A stretch of DNA of 64,000 bases from Deltaproteobacteria bacterium (GTDB lineage Bacteria > Myxococcota_A > UBA9160 > UBA4427), in assembly GCA_029261855.1 (NCBI GenBank), contig JAJDAN010000088.1, forward strand, positions 96,044 through 160,043, given 5' to 3'. Position 1 is the first letter of the stretch; each line of letters begins with the position of its first letter. This document shows positions 35,228-42,895 of this stretch, one piece after another. The notes under the pieces are model-generated. The model saw nothing but the letters and a program-made list of their open reading frames with translations, made no database searches and had not been told where the DNA came from. The position numbers were made by a program, and so were the translations under genes.

Positions 35228-36073
35228 ATGTCCCCCGATTCTTCACGAAGCAACGAGAGAGGTTCGTTCGCGCGACGTGCGCGCGCGGCCTCCGGCTGTG
35301 CGCTGGCGCTGCTCGTTTTCGGCGTCTGCCCGACCGCGCATGCCGCACTGACCATCGAACTCGTATGGACCGCAACCACCGGCGACGGAGTCGTCGGTTC
35401 CGACACGATCGACGCGGTGCCCGGTGACGAGCTCACCCTCGACATGATCGTCACCGTCGATGCGGCGGGGGTCGACGGCTACTCGCTGTCCGTCGAGTTC
35501 GACGCGGACGGGGTGAACGAGCTCGACATCGTCGAGACCTTCGAGCTGACCCACGAGGCGGTGGTCCCGTGCGACCCGCTGATCATCTCCCAGCTCGGGC
35601 CGTTTCCGGATTGCTTCCAGAACTTCGGTCCCCCGCTCGACGCGCACTTCACCCCGGGCGCCATCGGCAACGAATTCGAGAGCACCGACCAGGACGCCGG
35701 ACTCGCCGAGGCGTTCGAGGCCAACACCGGGAAGATCGTGCCGGACCAGGGCCCGACGGATCTCAGCTTCCGCGTCGGGCGCATCGTATTCCTGGTGACC
35801 GGAAACGTCGCGACGGACGGAATCGATCTCGAAGGCGGCGCGCTGGTCGACATGGTGGACGGCTACACCGACAACGCATTCAACTTCTTTCCGCCGGGAA
35901 GCCCGGAGATCACATCGGGCTTCGCCACGGTGAACGCCCCCGAGCCGGGCAGCGCACTGCTCGCGGGCGCTGCCCTCGCGACCCTCGTCGCGCTGCGGCG
36001 CTCAACAAGCCGCAGGCGCTCAACAAGCCGCAGGCGCTCAATCAGCCGCCGTGTAGCGGGCCCTCGGGCGTAG
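35228..36073 (+). CDS. PEP-CTERM surface protein, cohesin-like
   Basis: A 281-residue exported protein. Signal region (ALALLVFGVCPTAHAA), then a beta domain with LTLDMIVTVDAAGVDGYSLS and SVEFDADGVNELDIV, the opening strands of a cohesin-like fold. A central insert contains cysteines (VPCDPLI, PDCFQN). The sorting signal is APEPGSALLAGAALATLVAL, with Ala for the usual Val before PEP. The positively charged tail is unusually long because an 18-bp repeat adds STSRRR units. The final 36 bases overlap the convergent citrate synthase gene. No dockerin-like partner is adjacent. Confidence 0.75.
   Translation: MSPDSSRSNERGSFARRARAASGCALALLVFGVCPTAHAALTIELVWTATTGDGVVGSDTIDAVPGDELTLDMIVTVDAAGVDGYSLSVEFDADGVNELDIVETFELTHEAVVPCDPLIISQLGPFPDCFQNFGPPLDAHFTPGAIGNEFESTDQDAGLAEAFEANTGKIVPDQGPTDLSFRVGRIVFLVTGNVATDGIDLEGGALVDMVDGYTDNAFNFFPPGSPEITSGFATVNAPEPGSALLAGAALATLVALRRSTSRRRSTSRRRSISRRVAGPRA
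35999..36050 (+). repeat. 18-bp tandem repeat (2.8 copies) at a PEP-CTERM gene 3' end
   Basis: Units at 35999-36016 and 36017-36034 are identical (cgctcaacaagccgcagg). A diverged third starts at 36035. In frame they encode repeated STSRRR. The last unit lies over the end of the citrate synthase gene. Confidence 0.9.
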
Positions 36074-37411
36074 CAGGTAGCCCGCCTCGTAGTGCTCGAG
36101 AGCATGGGCCACCCAGCCCGCGCAGCGACCCACCGCGAAGATCCCGGTCGCGGACCCGAGCGGCAGACCCAGCGCAGCGGAAAGCGCCACCAGGCCGAGA
36201 TCCAGGGTCGCGCCACCTCCCTCGCCGCGGCGGACGACATCCATCAGCTCGAAGCAGGTCTGGACTGCCGGCCGGTCGGGTGCGAGGTCCCGCGCGAGAT
36301 CGAGCAACACCGCCGCTCGCGGGTCGCCGTCCGGGTACAGCGGATGCCCGAAGCCCTCGACGGGCTCGCCCCGCCGCGCGCGCTCGTGCACCACTTCTTC
36401 GGCGCGGCCGGGCTCACCGATTTCCGCCACCAGGGCCTCGATGCGATCGGACGCGCCACCGTGCCGGGGACCGGACAGGGCGGCCAACGCGGCCTGGACG
36501 CAGGCATAGACGTCCGCCCCCGTCGAAGCCGCGACTCGTGCGGCAAAAGCCGATGCGTTCAGCTCGTGGTCCGCCGTCAGGACGAGCGCGCGGTTGATCG
36601 CGCGGACGCCGTCCTCTCCGGCTTCCGCCGCCAAGGCAGCGGCCGCGGTTTCGGCGACGCCCCGGGCGCCAAGGGCAGCCGCGAGCCGCTCGGGACCCGA
36701 GGCCAGGCCGAGGCTCGCAGCCATGCGGACGATGAGCGTGCGCGCGCGGGGTGCGACGGCTTCCGGCCGCTGCACGAAGCGGCCGGGGTCGCGACTGGCG
36801 AGAAGCGGCAGCACGATGGACAGGGCCGTCAGCGGGGGCACGCGGTCGGGTAGCAGGTCGAAGAGGGAGGCATCCGGAAGGCCGAGACCTCGCGGGTCCC
36901 AGAGGTAGGTGAGTCGTCCCGTAGCGTCCGGGTCGTCGGGTGGCCGCGCACCCGTCCACAGCAGCTCGGCGACCGCCTCGAAGCGGACGTCCGCAGACGC
37001 GAGATCGACAGCCGACCGGCCCCGGTAGATCGGCCCCTCTTCCGGCGCAATCCGCGTAATCGAGGTGTCGAGGACAGGCTCGCCCCAGCGCAGGGCGCCG
37101 GCCGCCACGGGGCCATGCCCCGACCGGGCGTCGCGACGCGCCCTCAGACGGTCGAGGTCGGCCCGTAGGTAGCGCCGGGCCCGACCCCGGTCTCCGGGCA
37201 CGCTCCGAACCAGACCCCGGCTCGTGTAGGCGTACAGGGTCGGAAGCTTGACTCCCAGGAAGGCCGCGGCCTCGCGAGCCTGCAGATACTGGTCGGAGGC
37301 AGCCTGGGGCGGCTCTGCCGCCGCGCCTTTCCCGCCTCCCGCCCCTTCTCCTGCGTCTTCCGAATCTTCATGTAGTTGATTATTCAATACACGTTGATCA
37401 ATTTTACTCAT
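36038..37411 (-). CDS. Citrate synthase family protein with N-terminal helix-turn-helix domain
   Basis: A 457-residue fusion. Residues 40-92 are a MerR/excisionase-type HTH (AREAAAFLGVKLPTLYAYTS). Residues 105-457 are a citrate synthase domain with catalytic-type motifs ADHELNASAF, GFGHPLYPDGD and ATLDLGLVAL. It would condense acetyl-CoA or propionyl-CoA with oxaloacetate, or act as a metabolite-sensing regulator. Both activities are family possibilities. The gene is divergent from a second citrate synthase 33 bp away, suggesting control of that gene. ATG 37411 is preceded by TATGCT at six bases (leaderless type). The first 18 codons are AT-rich and unlike the rest. Confidence 0.85.
   Translation of the reverse strand: MSKIDQRVLNNQLHEDSEDAGEGAGGGKGAAAEPPQAASDQYLQAREAAAFLGVKLPTLYAYTSRGLVRSVPGDRGRARRYLRADLDRLRARRDARSGHGPVAAGALRWGEPVLDTSITRIAPEEGPIYRGRSAVDLASADVRFEAVAELLWTGARPPDDPDATGRLTYLWDPRGLGLPDASLFDLLPDRVPPLTALSIVLPLLASRDPGRFVQRPEAVAPRARTLIVRMAASLGLASGPERLAAALGARGVAETAAAALAAEAGEDGVRAINRALVLTADHELNASAFAARVAASTGADVYACVQAALAALSGPRHGGASDRIEALVAEIGEPGRAEEVVHERARRGEPVEGFGHPLYPDGDPRAAVLLDLARDLAPDRPAVQTCFELMDVVRRGEGGGATLDLGLVALSAALGLPLGSATGIFAVGRCAGWVAHALEHYEAGYLLRPRARYTAAD
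37376..37401. promoter_or_regulatory. Two TTGA-TCAA palindromes, candidate operator
   Basis: TTGA-TTAT-TCAA at 37376-37387 and TTGATCAA at 37394-37401 have centres 16 bp apart. They lie in an AT-rich island over the first codons of the HTH-citrate synthase gene, next to the divergent promoter region. Confidence 0.4.
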
Positions 37412-37444
37412 GCATCTAGCATAGCGGCCGATTGGAGGTAGAGC

Positions 37445-38578
37445 ATGAGCCACGCTGAATCGCCTGAATCCCTCGCCGCGCGCACCGGGCTCGAGGGCGT
37501 AATCGTTGCCGAGACACAGCTGTCCCGAGTTGACGGAGCGAGAGGCCGACTGATCGTTCGAGGACTCGACCTCGAGCACGCGGCCTCGACCATGGGCTTC
37601 GAGGAAATGGCCGCGCATCTGTGGGGCGACGACGCGGGGGCCTTGAAGCGCGATCTGGGGGCCGCCCGGCTGGCGGTGTTCGAGGCCCTGCCCGGGCTCG
37701 GCGCGGCGCTCGCCGTTCCGGACGGCATGGAGGCGCTCCGCGCCGGCATCGCGCACCTGGGAGCCTCCGGTGACCCGCGAGAGGAACGTGTTCGCATTGC
37801 TGCGGCGATGCCCGTGCTCGCGGCCGCCTGGGCCCGGGGCCGCGGGCTCGGTCGCAAGGGCGCGCGTTCGGCACTCGATCACCAGCCGGTGCGGCCGGAC
37901 CCGAACCTCGGCCAGGCCGCCGACTACCTGCGCATGCTCACGGGCAGCAGCCCGCACCCGGCATTGATGCGCGGCCTGGACACCTACCTGTGCACCGTCG
38001 CCGAACACGGCATGAACGCGTCGACCTTCGCCGCGCGCGTGGTCACATCGACAGGGTCCGACGGCGTGTCCTCGGTGGTTGCAGCCCTGTGTGCCTTGAA
38101 GGGACCCCTTCACGGCGGCGCACCGGGGCCCGTGCTCGACATGCTCGAGGCCGTGGGCTCACCGGTGTACGCGCGTGCCTGGTTGGAAGCCGAGCTCGGA
38201 GCCGGACGCCGCATCATGGGCCTGGGGCACCGGGTCTACCGGGTGAGGGATCCGCGGGCGGCGGTGCTCGAGCGCGCGACGCTCGCCCTCGAGACCGGCG
38301 GCTTCTCGACCCAACGACTGGAGCTCGCCCGTGCGGTCGAACGCGAGGCCGCAGCACTGCTGCGCGAGCGCTACCCGGACCGCCCGCTCGAGGCCAACGT
38401 CGAGTTCTACACCGCGGTCCTGCTCGACACCCTCGGCCTCGACCGGCGCCTCTTCACACCCACCTTCGCCGTCGGACGCGTGGTCGGCTGGATGGCCCAC
38501 ATCGACGAACAGCGCGAGACGGGACGGCTGATCCGCCCTTCGTCCCGCTACATCGGCCCCCTGCCGGAGGCCGCTTGA
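37445..38578 (+). CDS. Citrate synthase (citrate/2-methylcitrate synthase family)
   Basis: A 377-residue enzyme with the full citrate synthase pattern: AEHGMNASTFAARV (first catalytic His), GLGHRVYRVRDPRA (second His) and the C-terminal active-site motif. The last reads NVEFYTAVL, with Glu where the E. coli-type enzyme has Asp (NVDFY). The Glu form also occurs in actinobacterial-type homologues, so it is not a sign of inactivity. Probably enters the TCA or methylcitrate cycle. GGAGG lies six bases before ATG 37445. The stop overlaps the TTG start of the TauE gene (TTGA). Confidence 0.88.
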   Translation: MSHAESPESLAARTGLEGVIVAETQLSRVDGARGRLIVRGLDLEHAASTMGFEEMAAHLWGDDAGALKRDLGAARLAVFEALPGLGAALAVPDGMEALRAGIAHLGASGDPREERVRIAAAMPVLAAAWARGRGLGRKGARSALDHQPVRPDPNLGQAADYLRMLTGSSPHPALMRGLDTYLCTVAEHGMNASTFAARVVTSTGSDGVSSVVAALCALKGPLHGGAPGPVLDMLEAVGSPVYARAWLEAELGAGRRIMGLGHRVYRVRDPRAAVLERATLALETGGFSTQRLELARAVEREAAALLRERYPDRPLEANVEFYTAVLLDTLGLDRRLFTPTFAVGRVVGWMAHIDEQRETGRLIRPSSRYIGPLPEAA

Positions 38579-39333
38579 TCGACGCAATCCCGCTGGGCGC
38601 CGGCGAGCTCGCAATCCTCGCCGGCGCTGCGCTCGTCACGGCCATGCTGTCCGCGATCGTGGGGATGGCCGGAGGCATCACCCTGCTTGCGGTGATGCTG
38701 CTCTTCCTTCCGCCGCTGGTCGTCATCCCGTTGCACGGGGCGGTGCAGCTCGTCTCGAACGGATCACGCACGGTGATCCAGCGCGAGCACCTGCGCTGGG
38801 ACGTGATCTGGCGCTACAGCGTGCTGCTACTGCCCATGGGCTTCGTCGGGCTCGCGGTCGCGGAGGAAATCCCGCCCAACGCCGCGAAGGCGCTGATCGG
38901 CGCCTTCGTGCTGTTTGCCACCTGGGCACCCGGCCTGATGTTGCTCGGCACGCATCCCCAGGACGCCAATCCAGAGCGCCGCTTCTTCGTGCTGGGTGGC
39001 GTCGTCGGCATCGTCAACATGACGGTCGGCGCCACGGGCCCCTTGATCGCACCCTTCTTCCTGAATCTCGGGCTGACCCGCTTCCAGCTGATCGGCACCA
39101 AGGCCGCCTGCCAGGCCGCGGGGCACCTGGCGAAGATCGTCGTGTTCGGGCTCGCGGGCTTCGCGTTCGGCGAATGGGCGTTGGTGCTCGCGATCCTCGC
39201 GGCATGTGTGGTGGCTGGCACCGGGCTCGGAAGCCTCATTCTCGAGGCCGTGAACGAGACCTGGTTCGTCCGCCTCTACAAGGCGGTCCTCAGCGTCATC
39301 GCGATCCGTCTCGTCTGGACCGGCTTCTTCTAG
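38575..39333 (+). CDS. TauE/SafE family membrane transporter
   Basis: A 252-residue polytopic inner-membrane protein with the two-half TauE/SafE layout. A glycine-rich first helix (SAIVGMAGGITLLAVML) is followed by a second repeat (VGIVNMTVGATGPLIAPFF). Members export sulfite, sulfoacetate or related organic anions. Substrate here is unknown. It starts at TTG 38575, whose last two bases are the first two of the citrate synthase TGA, so it is likely translated by re-initiation from that gene. A palindromic element lies downstream. Confidence 0.75.
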   Translation: MIDAIPLGAGELAILAGAALVTAMLSAIVGMAGGITLLAVMLLFLPPLVVIPLHGAVQLVSNGSRTVIQREHLRWDVIWRYSVLLLPMGFVGLAVAEEIPPNAAKALIGAFVLFATWAPGLMLLGTHPQDANPERRFFVLGGVVGIVNMTVGATGPLIAPFFLNLGLTRFQLIGTKAACQAAGHLAKIVVFGLAGFAFGEWALVLAILAACVVAGTGLGSLILEAVNETWFVRLYKAVLSVIAIRLVWTGFF

Positions 39334-39363
39334 CCACGCGGTCCTCGGGTCGGCCTGCCGGCG

Positions 39364-39527
39364 AGCAGGCTGCGGAAAAACTCGCTCCCGTCGCCGGGCA
39401 CGCATCTTTCGACCGGCCTCTGCGTTGCGAAACCTCGCTGTAGGCCAACTACAGCTTCGGCTCCGCGCCTTGATGCCGTGCGAAATCTGCGCACCGGGCT
39501 CGGTCCGGAGTTCTTCCGCAACCTGCT
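39364..39527. mobile_element. Palindromic MITE-like element with 20-bp terminal inverted repeats
   Basis: The left arm agcaggctgcggaaaaactc (39364-39383) pairs with the right arm gagttcttccgcaacctgct (39508-39527) at 18 of 20 positions. Inside is a 7-bp hairpin (GCTGTAG, loop gccaa, CTACAGC, 39437-39455). No ORF is encoded. The right arm reaches the stop codon of the convergent dehydrogenase gene. Confidence 0.65.
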
Positions 39528-40632
39528 AGAAGTGGATGATCGAGCGGATGGCGCTGCCGTCGTGCATGCGGTCGAACGCCTCGTTGATGCGATCGAGGGG
39601 GAACGTGTAGGAGATCATCTCGTCGATCTTGATCCGTCCCGCCATGTAGCGGTCGACGAAACCCGGGAGCTGGGTGCGTCCCTTCACCCCGCCGAAGGCC
39701 GTCCCGCGCCACGATCTGCCCGTGACGAGCAGGAACGGGCGGGCGTGGATCTCCTGCCCGGCGCCCGCCACACCGACGATGATCGACTCGCCCCAGCCCT
39801 TGTGGGTGCAGCGCAGCGCCGTGCCCATCAGCTCGACGTTTCCGACGCACTCGAACGAGTAGTCGACGCCGCCGTCGGTCATTTCGATGATGGCCGCCTC
39901 GACATCGCCGACCTCGCCCGGGTCGATGCAGTCCGTGGCGCCGAGCTGGCGGGCGAGCTCGAACTTCTGGGCGTTCATGTCCACGGCGATGATGCGTTCG
40001 GCGCCGGCCATCACCGCGCCCTGGATGGCCGACAGCCCGACCCCGCCCATGCCGAAGACGGCCACCGAAGAGCCCGGCTCGACCTTCGCGGTATGGAGCA
40101 CCGCACCGATGCCCGTAGTGATCCCGCACCCGAGCAGACAGACCTTCTCGAGCGGCGCGTCCTTGCGGATCTTCGCGAGCGAGACCTCGGGCACCACCGT
40201 CGCCTCCGCGAAGGTCGAGGTGCCCATGTAGTGGTGCAGCATCTTGCCCCCGTGACTGAGCCGGCTGCTGCCGTCGGGCATCAGACCACGGCCCTGGGTC
40301 TCACGCACCTTCCCGCACAGGTTGGTCTTGCCGGACAAGCAGAACTTGCATTCCCGGCACTCGGCCGTGTAGAGCGGGATCACGTGGTCACCGACGGAGA
40401 GCCCGCGCACGCCGGGCCCGACCTCCTCGACGACGCCAGCGCCCTCGTGCCCGAGCACCACCGGAAAGAGGCCCTCCGGATCGGCGCCGGAAAGCGTGTA
40501 GGCATCGGTGTGACAGACGCCCGTCGCGGCCAGACGCACCAGACACTCACCCTCGTGCGGTCCGTCGAGATCGATCTCTTCGATCTCCAGGCCCTTCCCA
40601 GCTTCGAATGCAACGGCGGCACGGATCTTCAC
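39526..40632 (-). CDS. frmA: S-(hydroxymethyl)glutathione dehydrogenase / class III alcohol dehydrogenase
   Basis: A 368-residue zinc MDR dehydrogenase. Catalytic zinc ligands are Cys40 (TGVCHTDAY), His62 (LGHEGAG) and the Cys in LLGCGITTG. The structural zinc site has Cys92, 95, 98 and 106. The NAD-binding loop is [35 protein letters not shown] matches the glutathione-dependent formaldehyde dehydrogenase class. It would oxidise S-hydroxymethylglutathione to S-formylglutathione in formaldehyde detoxification. GTG 40632 has AAGGAG seven bases upstream. A glutathione transferase-like gene lies 34 bp upstream on the same strand, fitting a shared thiol role. Confidence 0.92.
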   Translation of the reverse strand: MKIRAAVAFEAGKGLEIEEIDLDGPHEGECLVRLAATGVCHTDAYTLSGADPEGLFPVVLGHEGAGVVEEVGPGVRGLSVGDHVIPLYTAECRECKFCLSGKTNLCGKVRETQGRGLMPDGSSRLSHGGKMLHHYMGTSTFAEATVVPEVSLAKIRKDAPLEKVCLLGCGITTGIGAVLHTAKVEPGSSVAVFGMGGVGLSAIQGAVMAGAERIIAVDMNAQKFELARQLGATDCIDPGEVGDVEAAIIEMTDGGVDYSFECVGNVELMGTALRCTHKGWGESIIVGVAGAGQEIHARPFLLVTGRSWRGTAFGGVKGRTQLPGFVDRYMAGRIKIDEMISYTFPLDRINEAFDRMHDGSAIRSIIHF

Positions 40633-40666
40633 GGGACTGCTCCTTCGACGATCGGGGATTTCAGGA

Positions 40667-41311
40667 TCAGGCGGCCGGGAAGGCGGCCTCTTCTTCGGCG
40701 ACGAGGGTCGCGATGCTTTCGCGGGCGAGCACCCGCGCCGCATAGGCGGCGAGCCGGGGCCAGCGCGAGGCATCGATGGTCTCACCGCCGTGCCGCAGAT
40801 GCACGAAGGTGGTCCCGAAGGCGACATCGGCGATGCCGAATTCGTCCCCGACCATCCAGCCGTCTTCGGGCGCTTCGGCCTCCAGATAATCGAAGACCGG
40901 CGGCACCAGCGTCGTCATCTGTTGCTCGACCAGGGCTTCGTCGCTCGCCTGCTTGAAGAGCACGCGCTGGATGAAGCGTTGGGAGAAGACCGGCGTGAGC
41001 ACCTCGACGATCTTCGTGTCGGCATACTCCTCGAACCAAAGGGCGCGCCCCAGCGCACGGGCCTCGGTGGGGTAGAGGGCCGGCTCTGGATGCGCCCGTT
41101 CGAGGAACGCACAGATGACCGACGAGTCCGGCAGACAGAACTCGCCGTCCTGATAGACGGGCACCTTCTTGAGCGGCGAGAGCTTCTTGAAGGCTTCGGG
41201 CACGTTGCCCGGCATGACCGGCTCGAGCTCGTAGGGGAGCCCCTTCTCGGCCATGAAGATGCGAACCTTGCGGACGAAGGGGGAAGGGCTGACCCCGTGG
41301 ACTACCGGCAT
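40667..41311 (-). CDS. Glutathione S-transferase family protein
   Basis: A 214-residue cytosolic protein. The N-terminal thioredoxin-like domain ([20 protein letters not shown]) carries the Ser/Pro glutathione site and [11 protein letters not shown] (the gamma-glutamyl-binding Asp-Ser-Ser). A helical C-terminal domain starts at about residue 90. AGGAG lies seven bases before ATG 41311. It is co-oriented with frmA. The specific reaction is not predictable. Confidence 0.88.
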   Translation of the reverse strand: MPVVHGVSPSPFVRKVRIFMAEKGLPYELEPVMPGNVPEAFKKLSPLKKVPVYQDGEFCLPDSSVICAFLERAHPEPALYPTEARALGRALWFEEYADTKIVEVLTPVFSQRFIQRVLFKQASDEALVEQQMTTLVPPVFDYLEAEAPEDGWMVGDEFGIADVAFGTTFVHLRHGGETIDASRWPRLAAYAARVLARESIATLVAEEEAAFPAA

Positions 41312-41347
41312 CGGAAACTCCTGTTTGCCCGGATCCGCCAGCGGACG

Positions 41348-41695
41348 CTACTGGGAACAGGCCCGCCAAGCGTAGCCCGCGGCCAGCAGCACCATCCAGA
41401 GCACCGTCATGCCCGCACGCAGCAGGGACCGCTTGACGGGCTCCTCTTCGAGCTCGATGGGATCATTCGCGGGGTCGCTCCCGGAGCGGAAAGACGGGGA
41501 GGGCGTCGATTGCGGCGGCAGCTGCGCCGCCTCGCCGAAGCCCATGGAGGGAAGCTTGAAGTCGATCGGAGCGGGGTCGCGCAGGCGCCGACCCGGCGGA
41601 TCCGCCTGCAGCCGGCCGCCACAGTGCGTGCAGCGCCGAGCTTCGGGCGCGAAAGTGACGTTGCAGGAGTGGCACCAGACTTCGTAGACCGCCAT
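41348..41695 (-). CDS. Small zinc-ribbon protein with C-terminal membrane helix
   Basis: A 115-residue protein. Two CxxC pairs (WCHSCNVTF and RCTHCGGRL) near the N-terminus form a zinc ribbon. A disordered Pro/Ser-rich middle is followed by a single membrane helix (LRAGMTVLWMVLLAAGYAW) near the C-terminus. It is probably tail-anchored with the zinc ribbon in the cytosol. No function is assigned to this type. TAGACT ends nine bases before the ATG with no ribosome site, as at 48071. Confidence 0.7.
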   Translation of the reverse strand: MAVYEVWCHSCNVTFAPEARRCTHCGGRLQADPPGRRLRDPAPIDFKLPSMGFGEAAQLPPQSTPSPSFRSGSDPANDPIELEEEPVKRSLLRAGMTVLWMVLLAAGYAWRACSQ

Positions 41696-41704
41696 CGCCG
41701 CTGC

Positions 41705-41710
41705 AGTCTA
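41705..41710 (-). promoter_or_regulatory. -10-like TAGACT, probable leaderless promoter of the zinc-ribbon gene
   Basis: Nine bases before ATG 41695. The same hexamer and spacing recur at 48081. Confidence 0.45.
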
Positions 41711-41735
41711 GCGGGGCGGTGCGGCGAGGCGAACC

Positions 41736-42203
41736 TCAGCGCGAGTAGCTGCCGCCGACGTGATCGTAGGGGTCCTCGCCATTCTCGAGCGCCTTGCGGT
41801 AGCGGTCTTCGCTGATGAAGGATTCGAGCCCCTGGACCAGGTGTTCATGGAAGTCGCGCGATGAGAGGATGCCCAGCGGTTGGCCGTCCCGAACCACTGG
41901 CAGGTGCCTGAACCCCTTCTGCCGGAGCAGCTCCGCGCAGTCCCGCACACCCGCATCCGGCTCGACGCTGACGGGGTTGGCGGTCATCACCGTCCCGACG
42001 GCGGTCTTGTCGGGGTCGAGCCCGGCGGAGAGAACCCGGCGCAACAGGTCCCGCTCCGAGAACAAGCCCCGAAGCTGGTCGCCTTCCATGACGAGCACCG
42101 CGCCAACGCGGTTCCGATCCATCTGCACGGCGACCTGCGAGATGCTCTCACCTGGCTGCACGGTGATCAACTCGGTCTGCATCACGTCTTCGACAACTGT
42201 CAT
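41736..42203 (-). CDS. CBS-domain pair protein
   Basis: A 155-residue cytosolic protein consisting of two CBS motifs. Residues 5-60 (VEDVMQTELITVQPGESISQ) and 65-125 (VGTVMTANPVSVEPDAGVRD) form one Bateman module that would bind adenine nucleotides or a similar ligand. A C-terminal helix and acidic tail follow. There is no attached enzyme, so it is a stand-alone sensor or regulator. GGAGG lies just before the ATG. Confidence 0.85.
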   Translation of the reverse strand: MTVVEDVMQTELITVQPGESISQVAVQMDRNRVGAVLVMEGDQLRGLFSERDLLRRVLSAGLDPDKTAVGTVMTANPVSVEPDAGVRDCAELLRQKGFRHLPVVRDGQPLGILSSRDFHEHLVQGLESFISEDRYRKALENGEDPYDHVGGSYSR

Positions 42204-42230
42204 CCGGTGACCTCCCGATCAGGTTGCAGC

Positions 42231-42803
42231 CTAGTGAACGCCCGGCGTCAGAATCAACGTCGCGGGGTCGATGCCGAGGCTTCGCACCACGTAGTCCCAC
42301 AGCGAGTCGGCCTCGACCTCGAAGACGGCTTCCCGGCTGGACGGGGCAGTCAGCCACACGCCCTGGGCCATCTCGCTCTCGAGCTGGCCCGGCCCCCAGC
42401 CCGCGTAGCCGAGGAAGAGGCGCACGTCGCCCGGCGGGTCGTCCGCGATCTTGCGCAGGACGTTCAGCGAGCCCGCGAAGAAGACACCCTGCCCGAGATC
42501 CGTGGACTCTTCCTCGACCTCGTCCGTCGGGAGCAGGACGTCCGTGTGCGCGTAGAGCATCCAACCGGTCTGCGGCTGCACGGGGCCACCCCAATGCAGC
42601 GGGGTCTCGGGCTCGCCGCCCCAGCGCATGTCCAGTCCGTCGCACAGGTCCTGGGCGGACATGTCGACTGGACGGTTCAGCACCAGCCCGAAGGTCCCTT
42701 CGTCGTCGTGCTGGACGATCATCATCACCGTCCGCTCGAAGTTCGGGTCCTGGAGCTGGGGCATCGCGATGAGCAGCGACGCGGTCAGGGGAGATTCAGC
42801 CAC
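42231..42803 (-). CDS. YqgE/AlgH family protein
   Basis: A 190-residue protein with the family hallmark LLIAMPQLQDPNFERTVMMI near the N-terminus, then GLVLNRPVD and FLGYAGWGPGQLESE. The family is widespread and of unsettled function (AlgH has been linked to transcription or redox control). GTG 42803 is favoured because TACCCT ends six bases upstream. TTG 42830 would add nine residues and has GAAGG upstream. It is divergent from the PilZ gene. Confidence 0.85.
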   Translation of the reverse strand: MAESPLTASLLIAMPQLQDPNFERTVMMIVQHDDEGTFGLVLNRPVDMSAQDLCDGLDMRWGGEPETPLHWGGPVQPQTGWMLYAHTDVLLPTDEVEEESTDLGQGVFFAGSLNVLRKIADDPPGDVRLFLGYAGWGPGQLESEMAQGVWLTAPSSREAVFEVEADSLWDYVVRSLGIDPATLILTPGVH

Positions 42804-42895
42804 GAGCGCAGGGTAGCAATCAGGCTGCAAAGCGGGCCTTCAGTCGGGGCACCGACAGGTCGAAACGCACGGCTGGAGGGACCTCGGGAGACGCC

